Source: an uncultured Treponema sp.
Lineage (GTDB): Bacteria > Spirochaetota > Spirochaetia > Treponematales > Treponemataceae
NCBI GenBank assembly: GCA_946538795.1
Contig: CAMNGY010000047.1
Location: forward strand, 1 to 8,211
Reading direction: 5' to 3'
Length of the DNA stretch: 8,211 nt
Shown here: in pieces, positions 1 to 5,219 of the stretch
How the letters are laid out: each line of letters opens with the position of its first letter
Numbering within the stretch: the first letter of the stretch is position 1
The notes under the pieces: model-generated
Database searches by the model: none
What the model was told of the DNA's origin: nothing
The model's input: the letters and a program-made list of their open reading frames with translations, nothing else
Translations under genes and position numbers: made by a program

Positions 1-44
1 TTTTAAACAAAAAAAAATAAAAATTTTTTTTAAAAATTCTTTTC

Positions 45-60
45 TTTTTTTTTTTTTTTT
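45..60. repeat. homopolymeric T tract (16 T) in the operon leader
   Basis: Sixteen consecutive T occur just upstream of the candidate -10 (64-69), inside an all-pyrimidine run from 37 to 60. Homopolymers of this length are prone to slipped-strand length change. Because the tract lies where the -35/spacer of the presumed promoter would be, a change in length could alter expression of the whole operon. The tract is seen directly; the regulatory role is inference. Treponema pallidum is known to use homopolymeric G tracts upstream of some tpr genes in this way, but no poly-T example is claimed here. Confidence 0.8.
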
Positions 61-80
61 ATCTAGAATCATTAATTGTA

Positions 81-85
81 AGGGA
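81..85 (+). promoter_or_regulatory. ribosome binding site supporting the GTG start of the secretin
   Basis: AGGGA lies 11 bases before GTG 97-99. An in-frame TTG at 103 would be 17 bases away and a GTG at 115 further still, so the site favours 97. The spacing is slightly long, so the start is likely but not certain. Confidence 0.5.
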
Positions 86-96
86 CAAGTTAAAAA

Positions 97-1632
97 GTGT
101 TTTTGGAAATTCCTGTGAGAACCATAGCCATAGCCATATTCCTCGCCGTCATTCCCCTCGGAGTTCTTCCCGCACAGGATGTTGGAGCTGCCGCCGCGAT
201 TACAAGGGATGGCGACAAATTTTCCTGCACAATAAAAAAAGCTTCTCTTGTAAATGTAATAGATGCTCTTTTCAGCAAGGGCGGAAGGGAATATGCGCTG
301 ACCTCCAGACCGAGCATGAACCTTGAGAACCTGACGTACTCGGGCAAGGACTTTGACGAGCTTCTGACGCTGCTGCTGTTCCAATGCAACTTCGACTATA
401 CCGTGAGGGGCGACGTGTATTACATCTATGAGGTACAGAAGAAGGATGCCATGAGGAAGCTGAAGGAAACAAAGGTAATCCAGATACAGAACATGGGCGT
501 TGACGCGCTCGCGGCCCTGTTTCCAAATGAGCTGAACGCTGCGTCCCTCATAAAGCAGGACAGGTCAAGCAATTCGGTCATCCTGACGGGAAGCCCCTCG
601 GAGATAGCCCCCATCGAGGAGTTCATACGTGAAATAGACGTGCCTGACGGAAGGAACCGGAACATAAGCGTGAGGCTGAAATACATAAAGAGCGACGAGC
701 TGCTGAAAAATCTTCCCCCGTCTGTCGGCAGGGGAAACATAACGGAGACCAGCCAGCCGGAAATCATATTCTTCTCCGGCACAGAAAGGCAGTACAGGGA
801 ATTCATGGAGGAGCTTTCAGTTGTGGACAGGCCCAGGCAGCAGATAAAGTACCAGCTCCTTGTGATACAGAGGCAGAAGACGGAGGGGCTGAACTGGGGA
901 ACCTCCCTCGGTGCCGGAAGCTCCGACAAGGAATCCGGGTATTCATGGACCGGAATGCTCTCCAACATCTTCAACATCAATTTTGACATAATAGCACAGT
1001 TCGGACTCCAGTTTGCGGGAAGCCTGAACGCGGAGCTTTCTGAGGGAAAGTCAAGGGTACTTGCGGACACGACGCTCAACGGCATAAGCGGGGAGCAGGT
1101 GACTTTCTCCAACACGAACACATACCGCTACAGGGACATAATCGTAGACTCGAAGGGGGACCTGTACACAAGCACCACACGGGAGATAGCGAGCGGACTC
1201 ACCCTCTCCATAAACGGGTGGGCAAGCGGGGACGGAATGGTGACGGTGAAGGTCGAGGCTCTGGTATCAAAGCAGGGAAGTTCTGACTCTTCGTCGGGGA
1301 AAAGCACGACAGACACAGCCGCGCCTCCGTCAACGTCAGAAAAGAAGGTCAGCACCAATGTCCGAACGAAAAGCGGAGAGCCGGTCATAATCGGGGGACT
1401 CTTCCAGCAGGAGGAGGATGTCTCGGAAAAGAAGGTTCCGTTCCTCGGCTCCATCCCGCTTATCGGGAACCTCTTCAAGAGCAGGCAGGTCTCCATGGTG
1501 GAAAGCGAATTCATAATATATCTCATTCCCTTTGTTGAGGCGGCTTCGGATGAAATATCCGGAGAAATGGAAAACCTTGAGAGGCTGCAGAAAAAGTATG
1601 CAGACACGGCACAGGAGAAAGATGGCGTTTAG
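97..1632 (+). CDS. secretin (type II/III secretion-type outer-membrane pore protein)
   Basis: This 511-residue protein is predicted to form a ring-shaped outer-membrane channel. A Sec signal peptide covers roughly residues 1-26 (hydrophobic core from about 9; cleavage near LPA-QD). Residues about 42-110 resemble the short N0/STN fold. A Secretin_N-type repeat follows, with RSSNSVILTG at 156-165, and a second N-like module starts about 189. The core domain opens with VVDRPRQQ (242-249), matching the usual 'LDvpprQv' entry, and ends with GEPVIIGGL, then VPFLGSIPLIGNLF from 447 and a hydrophobic strand (FIIYLIPF), the hallmark of the family. It is shorter than PulD/GspD-type proteins (usually about 650) and has few N modules. 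A Ser/Thr-rich insert at about 390-415 interrupts the core. The start is GTG. The gene opens the operon and overlaps the next by 11 bases. Family assignment is firm; which secretion system it serves is not, since no ATPase or inner-membrane platform gene is visible. Confidence 0.93.
   Translation: MFLEIPVRTIAIAIFLAVIPLGVLPAQDVGAAAAITRDGDKFSCTIKKASLVNVIDALFSKGGREYALTSRPSMNLENLTYSGKDFDELLTLLLFQCNFDYTVRGDVYYIYEVQKKDAMRKLKETKVIQIQNMGVDALAALFPNELNAASLIKQDRSSNSVILTGSPSEIAPIEEFIREIDVPDGRNRNISVRLKYIKSDELLKNLPPSVGRGNITETSQPEIIFFSGTERQYREFMEELSVVDRPRQQIKYQLLVIQRQKTEGLNWGTSLGAGSSDKESGYSWTGMLSNIFNINFDIIAQFGLQFAGSLNAELSEGKSRVLADTTLNGISGEQVTFSNTNTYRYRDIIVDSKGDLYTSTTREIASGLTLSINGWASGDGMVTVKVEALVSKQGSSDSSSGKSTTDTAAPPSTSEKKVSTNVRTKSGEPVIIGGLFQQEEDVSEKKVPFLGSIPLIGNLFKSRQVSMVESEFIIYLIPFVEAASDEISGEMENLERLQKKYADTAQEKDGV
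1613..1617 (+). promoter_or_regulatory. ribosome binding site fixing the start of the small lipoprotein at 1622
   Basis: AGGAG ends 4 bases before ATG 1622 and lies inside the last codons of the secretin gene. It selects 1622 over the upstream in-frame ATG at 1532, which would add a 30-residue basic stretch in front of the signal peptide. Confidence 0.6.
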
Positions 1633-2092
1633 GAAGCATTCTGTCTTGGCATTCATATTTTTCTCCCTGTCATGCTTCTCATGTATGACCATGCCCGAGA
1701 AGAAAATTGATTCCGTTTACGTCATGGTATACGACTATGACAACAACGAAGTCATGAATGTCTCGATTACGGTTGACGAAGTGAACGTTGGAACAACCGA
1801 CATCCACGGCAGGCTGATGTTTGCATCCGCCGGGGAGAAGGAATGCACCGTCGTGGCGGAAAAGGAAGGGTATGAGACCGTAAGGACCAGTGCATGCATA
1901 CGTCCCGGGCAGCTGATTTATTTCAGGATGGGAACGGGCACATATTATGCGAGAAAGGCCGAGCTTCTGCTTGATGGCGACGAGACGGAAAAAGCCCTGA
2001 AAATGATAGACACCGCGCTGGGAATCCAGGAGAGGAAGGACTGGTGTTTCTTAAGGGACGTAATACTCAGGAGGCTGGATGACAAGGAATAA
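1622..2092 (+). CDS. small lipoprotein with PEGA-like and TPR-like segments; possible secretin partner
   Basis: From ATG 1622 the product is 156 residues. Residues 1-21 are a lipoprotein signal peptide, with a short basic n-region, a Phe/Leu-rich core and Cys at 18 and 21; either could be lipidated (SLSC or CFSC, loose spirochaete-type boxes). Residues about 31-104 look like a PEGA or carboxypeptidase-regulatory-like beta-sandwich: VDEVNVGTTDIHGRLMF at 51-67, then a KEGYE turn at 81-85. Residues about 107-152 form a single TPR-like helix pair (YYARKAELLLDGDETEKAL...). The gene overlaps the secretin by 11 bases and the next gene by 14. A lipoprotein with a TPR encoded next to a secretin recalls pilotins such as PilF/PilW, which are TPR lipoproteins, but those have several repeats, and this link is inference. 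Lipoprotein status is likely; the function is unknown. Confidence 0.82.
   Translation: MAFRKHSVLAFIFFSLSCFSCMTMPEKKIDSVYVMVYDYDNNEVMNVSITVDEVNVGTTDIHGRLMFASAGEKECTVVAEKEGYETVRTSACIRPGQLIYFRMGTGTYYARKAELLLDGDETEKALKMIDTALGIQERKDWCFLRDVILRRLDDKE
2069..2082 (+). promoter_or_regulatory. overlapping ribosome binding site and start (translational coupling junction 1)
   Basis: AGGAGG (2069-2074) sits 4 bases before ATG 2079, inside the final codons of the lipoprotein gene. The ten bases 2073-2082 (GGCTGGATGA) recur exactly at the next junction (2713-2722). The previous gene stops at 2092, 14 bases into the new frame, so ribosomes finishing one gene are placed on the next start. Confidence 0.75.
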
Positions 2093-2726
2093 AGGAACCG
2101 TCATAGCTTCAGTCTCTCTTTCAGTGCTGCTCATAGCCCTGCAAATCTTTCTGGGCATCGAGATATGGATGTGCAGGGATTCCCTTGAAAAACTCAGTTC
2201 CAGGCTTGACCTATACAGGGAACACGCTGACGGCCAGGCTGAAAAAATTGAAAAAGAAATGCTGTCGCTGTCGGACACCCAAAGGGAGGTCATGGCCGGA
2301 ATGTCAGGGATGCGGGAAACCCTTGAGCTTCTGGGCAGCAAATCGGACGCGCAGATAAAACTTGCGTCAGGAATCCAGAGGAGTTTCGGGGACCTTTTTG
2401 AGGAACAGAAAAAAAAGACGCATGACACAACGGCGCAGGACAGCGCGGTTGCGCAGGCAAAAAGGGAGGCCGAGAATTTTTATTCAGAAGGGAACTATGC
2501 GGCCGCGTACAGGGAATTTGTAAAAGTGCTGGCCTATCAGGGCGACGACATGGAAAGCCGCCTCAAGAAAATGAAGAGCCTCTATTACATGAACAGGACG
2601 GACAGCTCGAAATATTCGGAAATCCTTGACGACATCAAAATTCTCAGGCTGAACGGACGCATTGACAATGAGGTGGCAGAGATTGAAAGGATTGTAACAA
2701 TGGAACGGGAGGGGCTGGATGAATAA
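2079..2726 (+). CDS. single-pass membrane protein with coiled coil and TPR-like region
   Basis: I do not recognise a named family. The 215-residue product has a short basic N-terminus (TRNKG), one hydrophobic helix at about 7-31 and then an almost wholly helical chain. Residues about 33-115 are charged and heptad-like, consistent with a coiled coil. A Lys-rich hinge at 111-113 follows, then a TPR-like motif at about 127-157 (AENFYSEGNYAAAYREFVKVL) and further helices to the end. By the positive-inside rule the N-terminus is cytoplasmic and the coiled coil and TPR are periplasmic. There is no lipobox, although C32 follows the membrane helix. Such an inner-membrane-anchored periplasmic rod could bridge the inner membrane to a secretin, as GspC-like proteins do, but no PDZ or HR domain is visible, so this is inference from architecture and gene order. 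It overlaps its neighbours by 14 and 8 bases. Confidence 0.85.
   Translation: MTRNKGTVIASVSLSVLLIALQIFLGIEIWMCRDSLEKLSSRLDLYREHADGQAEKIEKEMLSLSDTQREVMAGMSGMRETLELLGSKSDAQIKLASGIQRSFGDLFEEQKKKTHDTTAQDSAVAQAKREAENFYSEGNYAAAYREFVKVLAYQGDDMESRLKKMKSLYYMNRTDSSKYSEILDDIKILRLNGRIDNEVAEIERIVTMEREGLDE
2707..2722 (+). promoter_or_regulatory. overlapping ribosome binding site and start (translational coupling junction 2)
   Basis: GGGAGGGG (2707-2714) precedes ATG 2719 by 4 bases and lies within the last codons of the coiled-coil gene, which stops at 2726. It shares the decamer GGCTGGATGA with junction 1, and both preceding proteins therefore end with a Leu-Asp near the terminus. Confidence 0.75.
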
Positions 2727-3741
2727 GAACCTGTTCCCCGTCCTGCTCATTCTTTTTCTTCCCCCGCTCTATGTCGGCGCGGAGACTGTGCTTGTCGCCC
2801 CCGTGATTGTCTATGACAAGGACAGCAATGCCGTCACGTCCGGAAGGAATCCTTCGGAAGAGATTTATGACAGAATTTCTGACTGCCGCTTTGAGGGAAT
2901 GATAGACATCCGTCTCCTCCCGTCAAAAAAATACGGCGACATATATACGATTCTTGATGCCAACAGATGCTGCGCCGCCGAGGGGGCGGAGTACATCCTT
3001 TTCGGGTACGTGCAGAAAAATGAAGGAAGCTGGGCCGCCTGCCTGAAGCTCTACGACGCGGGCGCAAAGAAGACGGCCAAAGAATTTTTTTCCAGCGACG
3101 ACATCACCCATTATGACAGGCTCATGGATGACCTTGGCGGAAAAATCCTGACGGGGCTTGAGGATGCCACGGGGCTTGGCCGCGATGAGGTTCTGAATGA
3201 AAAGGTGCGCCCCCTTGAGACAAGGCTCCCGGTGTCGGTATTCTACTGGACTCCGGTTGACCCGGGATGGAACGCCGTGATGCTCGGAATTGCCGGATGC
3301 GGCATCGGGGTCGAGATATATCCGAGGCAGATGAAACTGGCCATAGGCCATAGGACCGTTGACTTCTCCCTGCGTCCCAGCCTCTCCTATTCCTTCGCAA
3401 TGGGAAAGGACGGCGCCTATCCCCTGTATTACAGCGGAATTTCCATGGGGCTTCCGGTATGCGCGCATATACACTTTGACCTGAAGAATTCAGTCTACAT
3501 CGGCTGCGGGCCGTATTACGAAATCGAGCTTCTGAATGTCATGCCGAAATACGGGGACCAGGAATTCCATTTCCAGAATATTTTCGGGCTGGAGTCATTT
3601 GCAGGATACGGAGTGAACATAAGCGGTCCCATTGACCTGTACGCCGAGGTCCAGCTTGACTTCCACTTCAAGAATGACACTTTCCTTGCGCTCAGGGCGG
3701 TCCTCGGCCTCTCGGTCAAACTTTACAAGGAGGGGACATGA
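2719..3741 (+). CDS. exported two-domain protein, probable outer-membrane beta-barrel C-terminus
   Basis: The product has 340 residues and I do not recognise a specific family. Residues 1-21 are a Sec signal peptide (cleavage near VGA-ET). Residues about 22-165 look alpha/beta: a strand VLVAPVIVY, later GAEYILFGYVQ (89-99), then a strand with KLYD and a helix pair (HYDRLMDDLGGKILTGL). This layout resembles the TolB-N or LpoB-like periplasmic folds found in several spirochaete envelope proteins, but the match is only by eye. From about 170 to the end, alternating polar/apolar strands rich in Tyr, Gly and Phe (for example GIGVEIYP, LRPSLSYSFAMG, VYIGCGPYYEIEL, IDLYAEVQLDFHF, LRAVLGLSVKLY) suggest an outer-membrane beta-barrel of about eight to ten strands. 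It overlaps the preceding gene by 8 bases and the next by ATGA. Its role with the secretin is unknown; it could be a barrel scaffold or surface porin. Confidence 0.83.
   Translation: MNKNLFPVLLILFLPPLYVGAETVLVAPVIVYDKDSNAVTSGRNPSEEIYDRISDCRFEGMIDIRLLPSKKYGDIYTILDANRCCAAEGAEYILFGYVQKNEGSWAACLKLYDAGAKKTAKEFFSSDDITHYDRLMDDLGGKILTGLEDATGLGRDEVLNEKVRPLETRLPVSVFYWTPVDPGWNAVMLGIAGCGIGVEIYPRQMKLAIGHRTVDFSLRPSLSYSFAMGKDGAYPLYYSGISMGLPVCAHIHFDLKNSVYIGCGPYYEIELLNVMPKYGDQEFHFQNIFGLESFAGYGVNISGPIDLYAEVQLDFHFKNDTFLALRAVLGLSVKLYKEGT
3727..3741 (+). promoter_or_regulatory. strong ribosome binding site with ATGA stop/start overlap
   Basis: AAGGAGGGG (3727-3735) is followed by ATG 3738-3740, which shares bases with the TGA stop (3739-3741) of the barrel-like gene. 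This is a classical translational coupling overlap and fixes the start of the FN3/PPC lipoprotein. Confidence 0.8.
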
Positions 3742-4520
3742 AAAAAGGCATCATCATTTCCGCCGCACTGTTTTTGCTATGCTCATGCTCGCAGAACGCA
3801 TTTGAGGAAATGCTTTTCAGGACGACGGACGACCCGTTCGATGACGTTCCCCTTGCGGACTCCCTTTCCCTTGAGCACACGGTTTTCCTCTCATGGAAAA
3901 TTGACGGGGGCTGCGACAGGTACCTCCTGATGAGATCCTGCGACCAGCCCGTACTGAACTTTGAGTGCGTCTACGAGGGAACGGAAACCCGCTGGACTGA
4001 CCGCGACATTCCTGACGGCAGGAGATACGTGTACAGGCTGGATAAAACCAGGGGGAAGAAACGTTTCGAGGGAAAGGATTATGCCTACGGATATTCCTCC
4101 GACTGCAGGAAGGATGCCTGGGAGAACAACGACACGGAGGAAAGGGCGGTGCGCCTTGACCATGACCTTATATGCAGCCTCCCCTGCGTACGGTATCTGA
4201 CGGACGGCAAGGAGGAGCTGGACTGCGACTGGTTCTACATAGAAATACCTCCCAGGCGCAATGCGGATATAGTCGTGAGCCAAAGCAACCTCGAGGATGC
4301 GACCGAGGGTGCGGACACGGATATCATGGTGCAGCCCGTGGGAAAGGGAGGCGAGCCTGTAAAACAGAAGAAGGCCGTACGAATAAGCAACGCCTCCTAT
4401 GAGACCGGGAAATTTCTGTTCAAGGTTTATCCAGACGCAACGCAGCTGTTTGATGCCACCGGCATCAGGGTAATAGGATATACCGTCTCATTGAAGCAGA
4501 TATACGACTACACATTTTGA
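3738..4520 (+). CDS. lipoprotein with FN3-like and PPC-like domains
   Basis: The product has 260 residues. Residues 1-17 are a lipoprotein signal with lipobox L14-C15-S16-C17. Residues about 43-121 read as a fibronectin type III-like beta-sandwich: VFLSWK (49-54), a YLLMRS strand, the RWTDRDIPDG turn (85-94) and the YVYRL strand (97-101). Residues about 125-258 carry the signature of the bacterial pre-peptidase C-terminal (PPC) domain: W128 followed by ENNDTEERA (129-137), then DCDWFYIEIP (162-171) and a C-terminal strand VIGYTVSL. Both folds mediate binding or stability in exported enzymes and adhesins; no catalytic domain is present. Nine Cys, unusual for this operon, could form disulfides after export. 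It lies between the barrel-like gene (ATGA overlap) and another lipoprotein gene. A surface or periplasmic binding and adaptor role is inferred. Confidence 0.85.
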   Translation: MKKGIIISAALFLLCSCSQNAFEEMLFRTTDDPFDDVPLADSLSLEHTVFLSWKIDGGCDRYLLMRSCDQPVLNFECVYEGTETRWTDRDIPDGRRYVYRLDKTRGKKRFEGKDYAYGYSSDCRKDAWENNDTEERAVRLDHDLICSLPCVRYLTDGKEELDCDWFYIEIPPRRNADIVVSQSNLEDATEGADTDIMVQPVGKGGEPVKQKKAVRISNASYETGKFLFKVYPDATQLFDATGIRVIGYTVSLKQIYDYTF

Positions 4521-4525
4521 GGAGG
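4519..4525 (+). promoter_or_regulatory. ribosome binding site for the jelly-roll lipoprotein
   Basis: GAGGAGG begins within the stop codon (4518-4520) of the preceding gene and lies 8 bases before ATG 4534. It is the best-spaced site in the operon and fits the larger 13-base gap here. Confidence 0.7.
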
Positions 4526-4533
4526 ACGGACGA

Positions 4534-5217
4534 ATGAGACTTGCGAAACTGTTTCCGGTTCTGGCTTTTTTTTCAATTCTTGCATCCTGCACCCTGACAC
4601 CTTTTGGCGAGGATGCGCCGGAGGAATTGCAGGAGGAGGAAACGTCCGTAATTGAGGAGGAAAGCTCTCTTTACGAGGAAGATGACTGCAGCGGAAAATT
4701 TGTCTTTGAGACCAATGACACAAGATACCTGAACGACGCGGGGTACACCGTCTGGACGACGAACCATGTAAATGAATCCGACGGCTTTGAGCCGATTACC
4801 GTGAGCCTGAGCAAGGAGAGCGGAAGGAGCGAGGCGGGATACGGAATAGTGTTCTGTTCCCGGGAGATTGACGGAAAGCCTTTCCTCCTCACAGTCCTCA
4901 TAAACACAATGGGGAGGTACACGGCAGGAAAGGTCGTTGACGGCGTTTTCAGCCATATCAACGGGGGCTGGAAAAGTTCGGCCTATATAAACAGGGGATA
5001 CGGCACAAAAAATCTGATGACGGTTTCCTATGACGGCGGCAAGAAAAGTTTCCTGCTGTCAATAAACGGGTACGACATATCCGCGTTCACGGCACCTGAA
5101 AAAATGGAATTCAAGGACAGCCGGTCAGGGTTTGTAGTTGTAATAGCGGGAAACGAGGATTTGCCGAGGACACCGGTGAAGGTAAGTTTTGAGAAAAAGG
5201 AAAACAGGGGGAAATAA
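4534..5217 (+). CDS. lipoprotein with acidic linker and concanavalin-A-like (jelly-roll) domain
   Basis: The product has 227 residues. Residues 1-19 form a textbook lipoprotein signal with lipobox L16-A17-S18-C19. Residues 26-51 are a strongly acidic linker (14 Asp/Glu in 26). The remainder, about 55-221, is all-beta and resembles the concanavalin-A-like lectin/glucanase superfamily: AGYGIVFCSR (101-110), FLLTVLINTMGRYTAGKV (117-134), a Trp at 146 in a GGWKSS loop, strand MTVSYDGG, then SFLLSINGYDISAF (172-185) and a closing VKVSFE strand. Lectin-like and LamG-like domains of this shape usually bind glycans or proteins. No glycosidase active-site pair is evident, so a binding role is more likely than catalysis. 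The flexible acidic linker would hold the domain away from the membrane. It sits immediately upstream of the giant SpvB-like gene, 2 bases apart, suggesting a shared surface function. Confidence 0.85.
   Translation: MRLAKLFPVLAFFSILASCTLTPFGEDAPEELQEEETSVIEEESSLYEEDDCSGKFVFETNDTRYLNDAGYTVWTTNHVNESDGFEPITVSLSKESGRSEAGYGIVFCSREIDGKPFLLTVLINTMGRYTAGKVVDGVFSHINGGWKSSAYINRGYGTKNLMTVSYDGGKKSFLLSINGYDISAFTAPEKMEFKDSRSGFVVVIAGNEDLPRTPVKVSFEKKENRGK
5206..5211 (+). promoter_or_regulatory. ribosome binding site for the SpvB-like gene
   Basis: AGGGGG ends 8 bases before ATG 5220 and overlaps the last codons of the preceding gene, whose stop is 5215-5217. It supports 5220 over the in-frame ATG at 5289, which has no comparable site. 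Confidence 0.65.
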
Positions 5218-5219
5218 AG

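Larger units (their letters stand above)
1..96 (+). promoter_or_regulatory. AT-rich leader and probable promoter region of the operon
   Basis: This is the only non-coding stretch of any size in the window. It is extremely AT-rich, with 3 G/C in the first 60 bases, whereas the genes after it are close to balanced. It holds A-tracts at 9-17, 19-23 and 32-36 and T-tracts at 24-31 and 45-60, an arrangement that would bend DNA and could act as an UP-like element. TAGAAT at 64-69 is a reasonable -10 candidate (5 of 6 bases of TATAAT), but no good -35 lies 16-18 bases upstream, where the DNA is mostly T. AAGGGA at 80-85 precedes the first gene. No G/C-rich stem is present, so I do not call a terminator for any gene to the left. 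The operon promoter is inferred from position and composition; the exact start site is unknown. Confidence 0.45.

Noticed and set aside
1..60. A/T-tracts considered as a rho-independent terminator of a gene to the left
   Set aside because: There is no G/C-containing stem before the T-runs; A-tract/T-tract pairing alone is not persuasive.
426..1121. Long open frame on the minus strand (231 codons) inside the secretin gene
   Set aside because: It is antisense to a clearly conserved secretin domain, has low-complexity Ser/Phe composition typical of a shadow frame, and shows no family features.
1532..1621. Upstream ATG that would extend the small lipoprotein by 30 residues
   Set aside because: It would overlap the secretin by 101 bases and bury the lipoprotein signal behind a basic segment; ATG 1622 has AGGAG at proper position.
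2923..3474. Open frame on the minus strand (183 codons) inside the barrel-like gene
   Set aside because: It is antisense to a coupled operon gene with its own signal peptide and ribosome binding site, and its sequence resembles no protein family.
3961..4402. Plus-strand alternative frames of 76-79 codons within the FN3/PPC lipoprotein gene
   Set aside because: They lie wholly inside a well-supported gene, lack convincing ribosome binding sites and have Arg/Gly/Thr-rich shadow composition.
4631..4660. Internal AGGAGGAGG and GAGGAGG motifs in the jelly-roll lipoprotein gene
   Set aside because: They are explained by Glu codons of the acidic linker; the nearest downstream ATG out of frame opens only a frame of about 16 codons.
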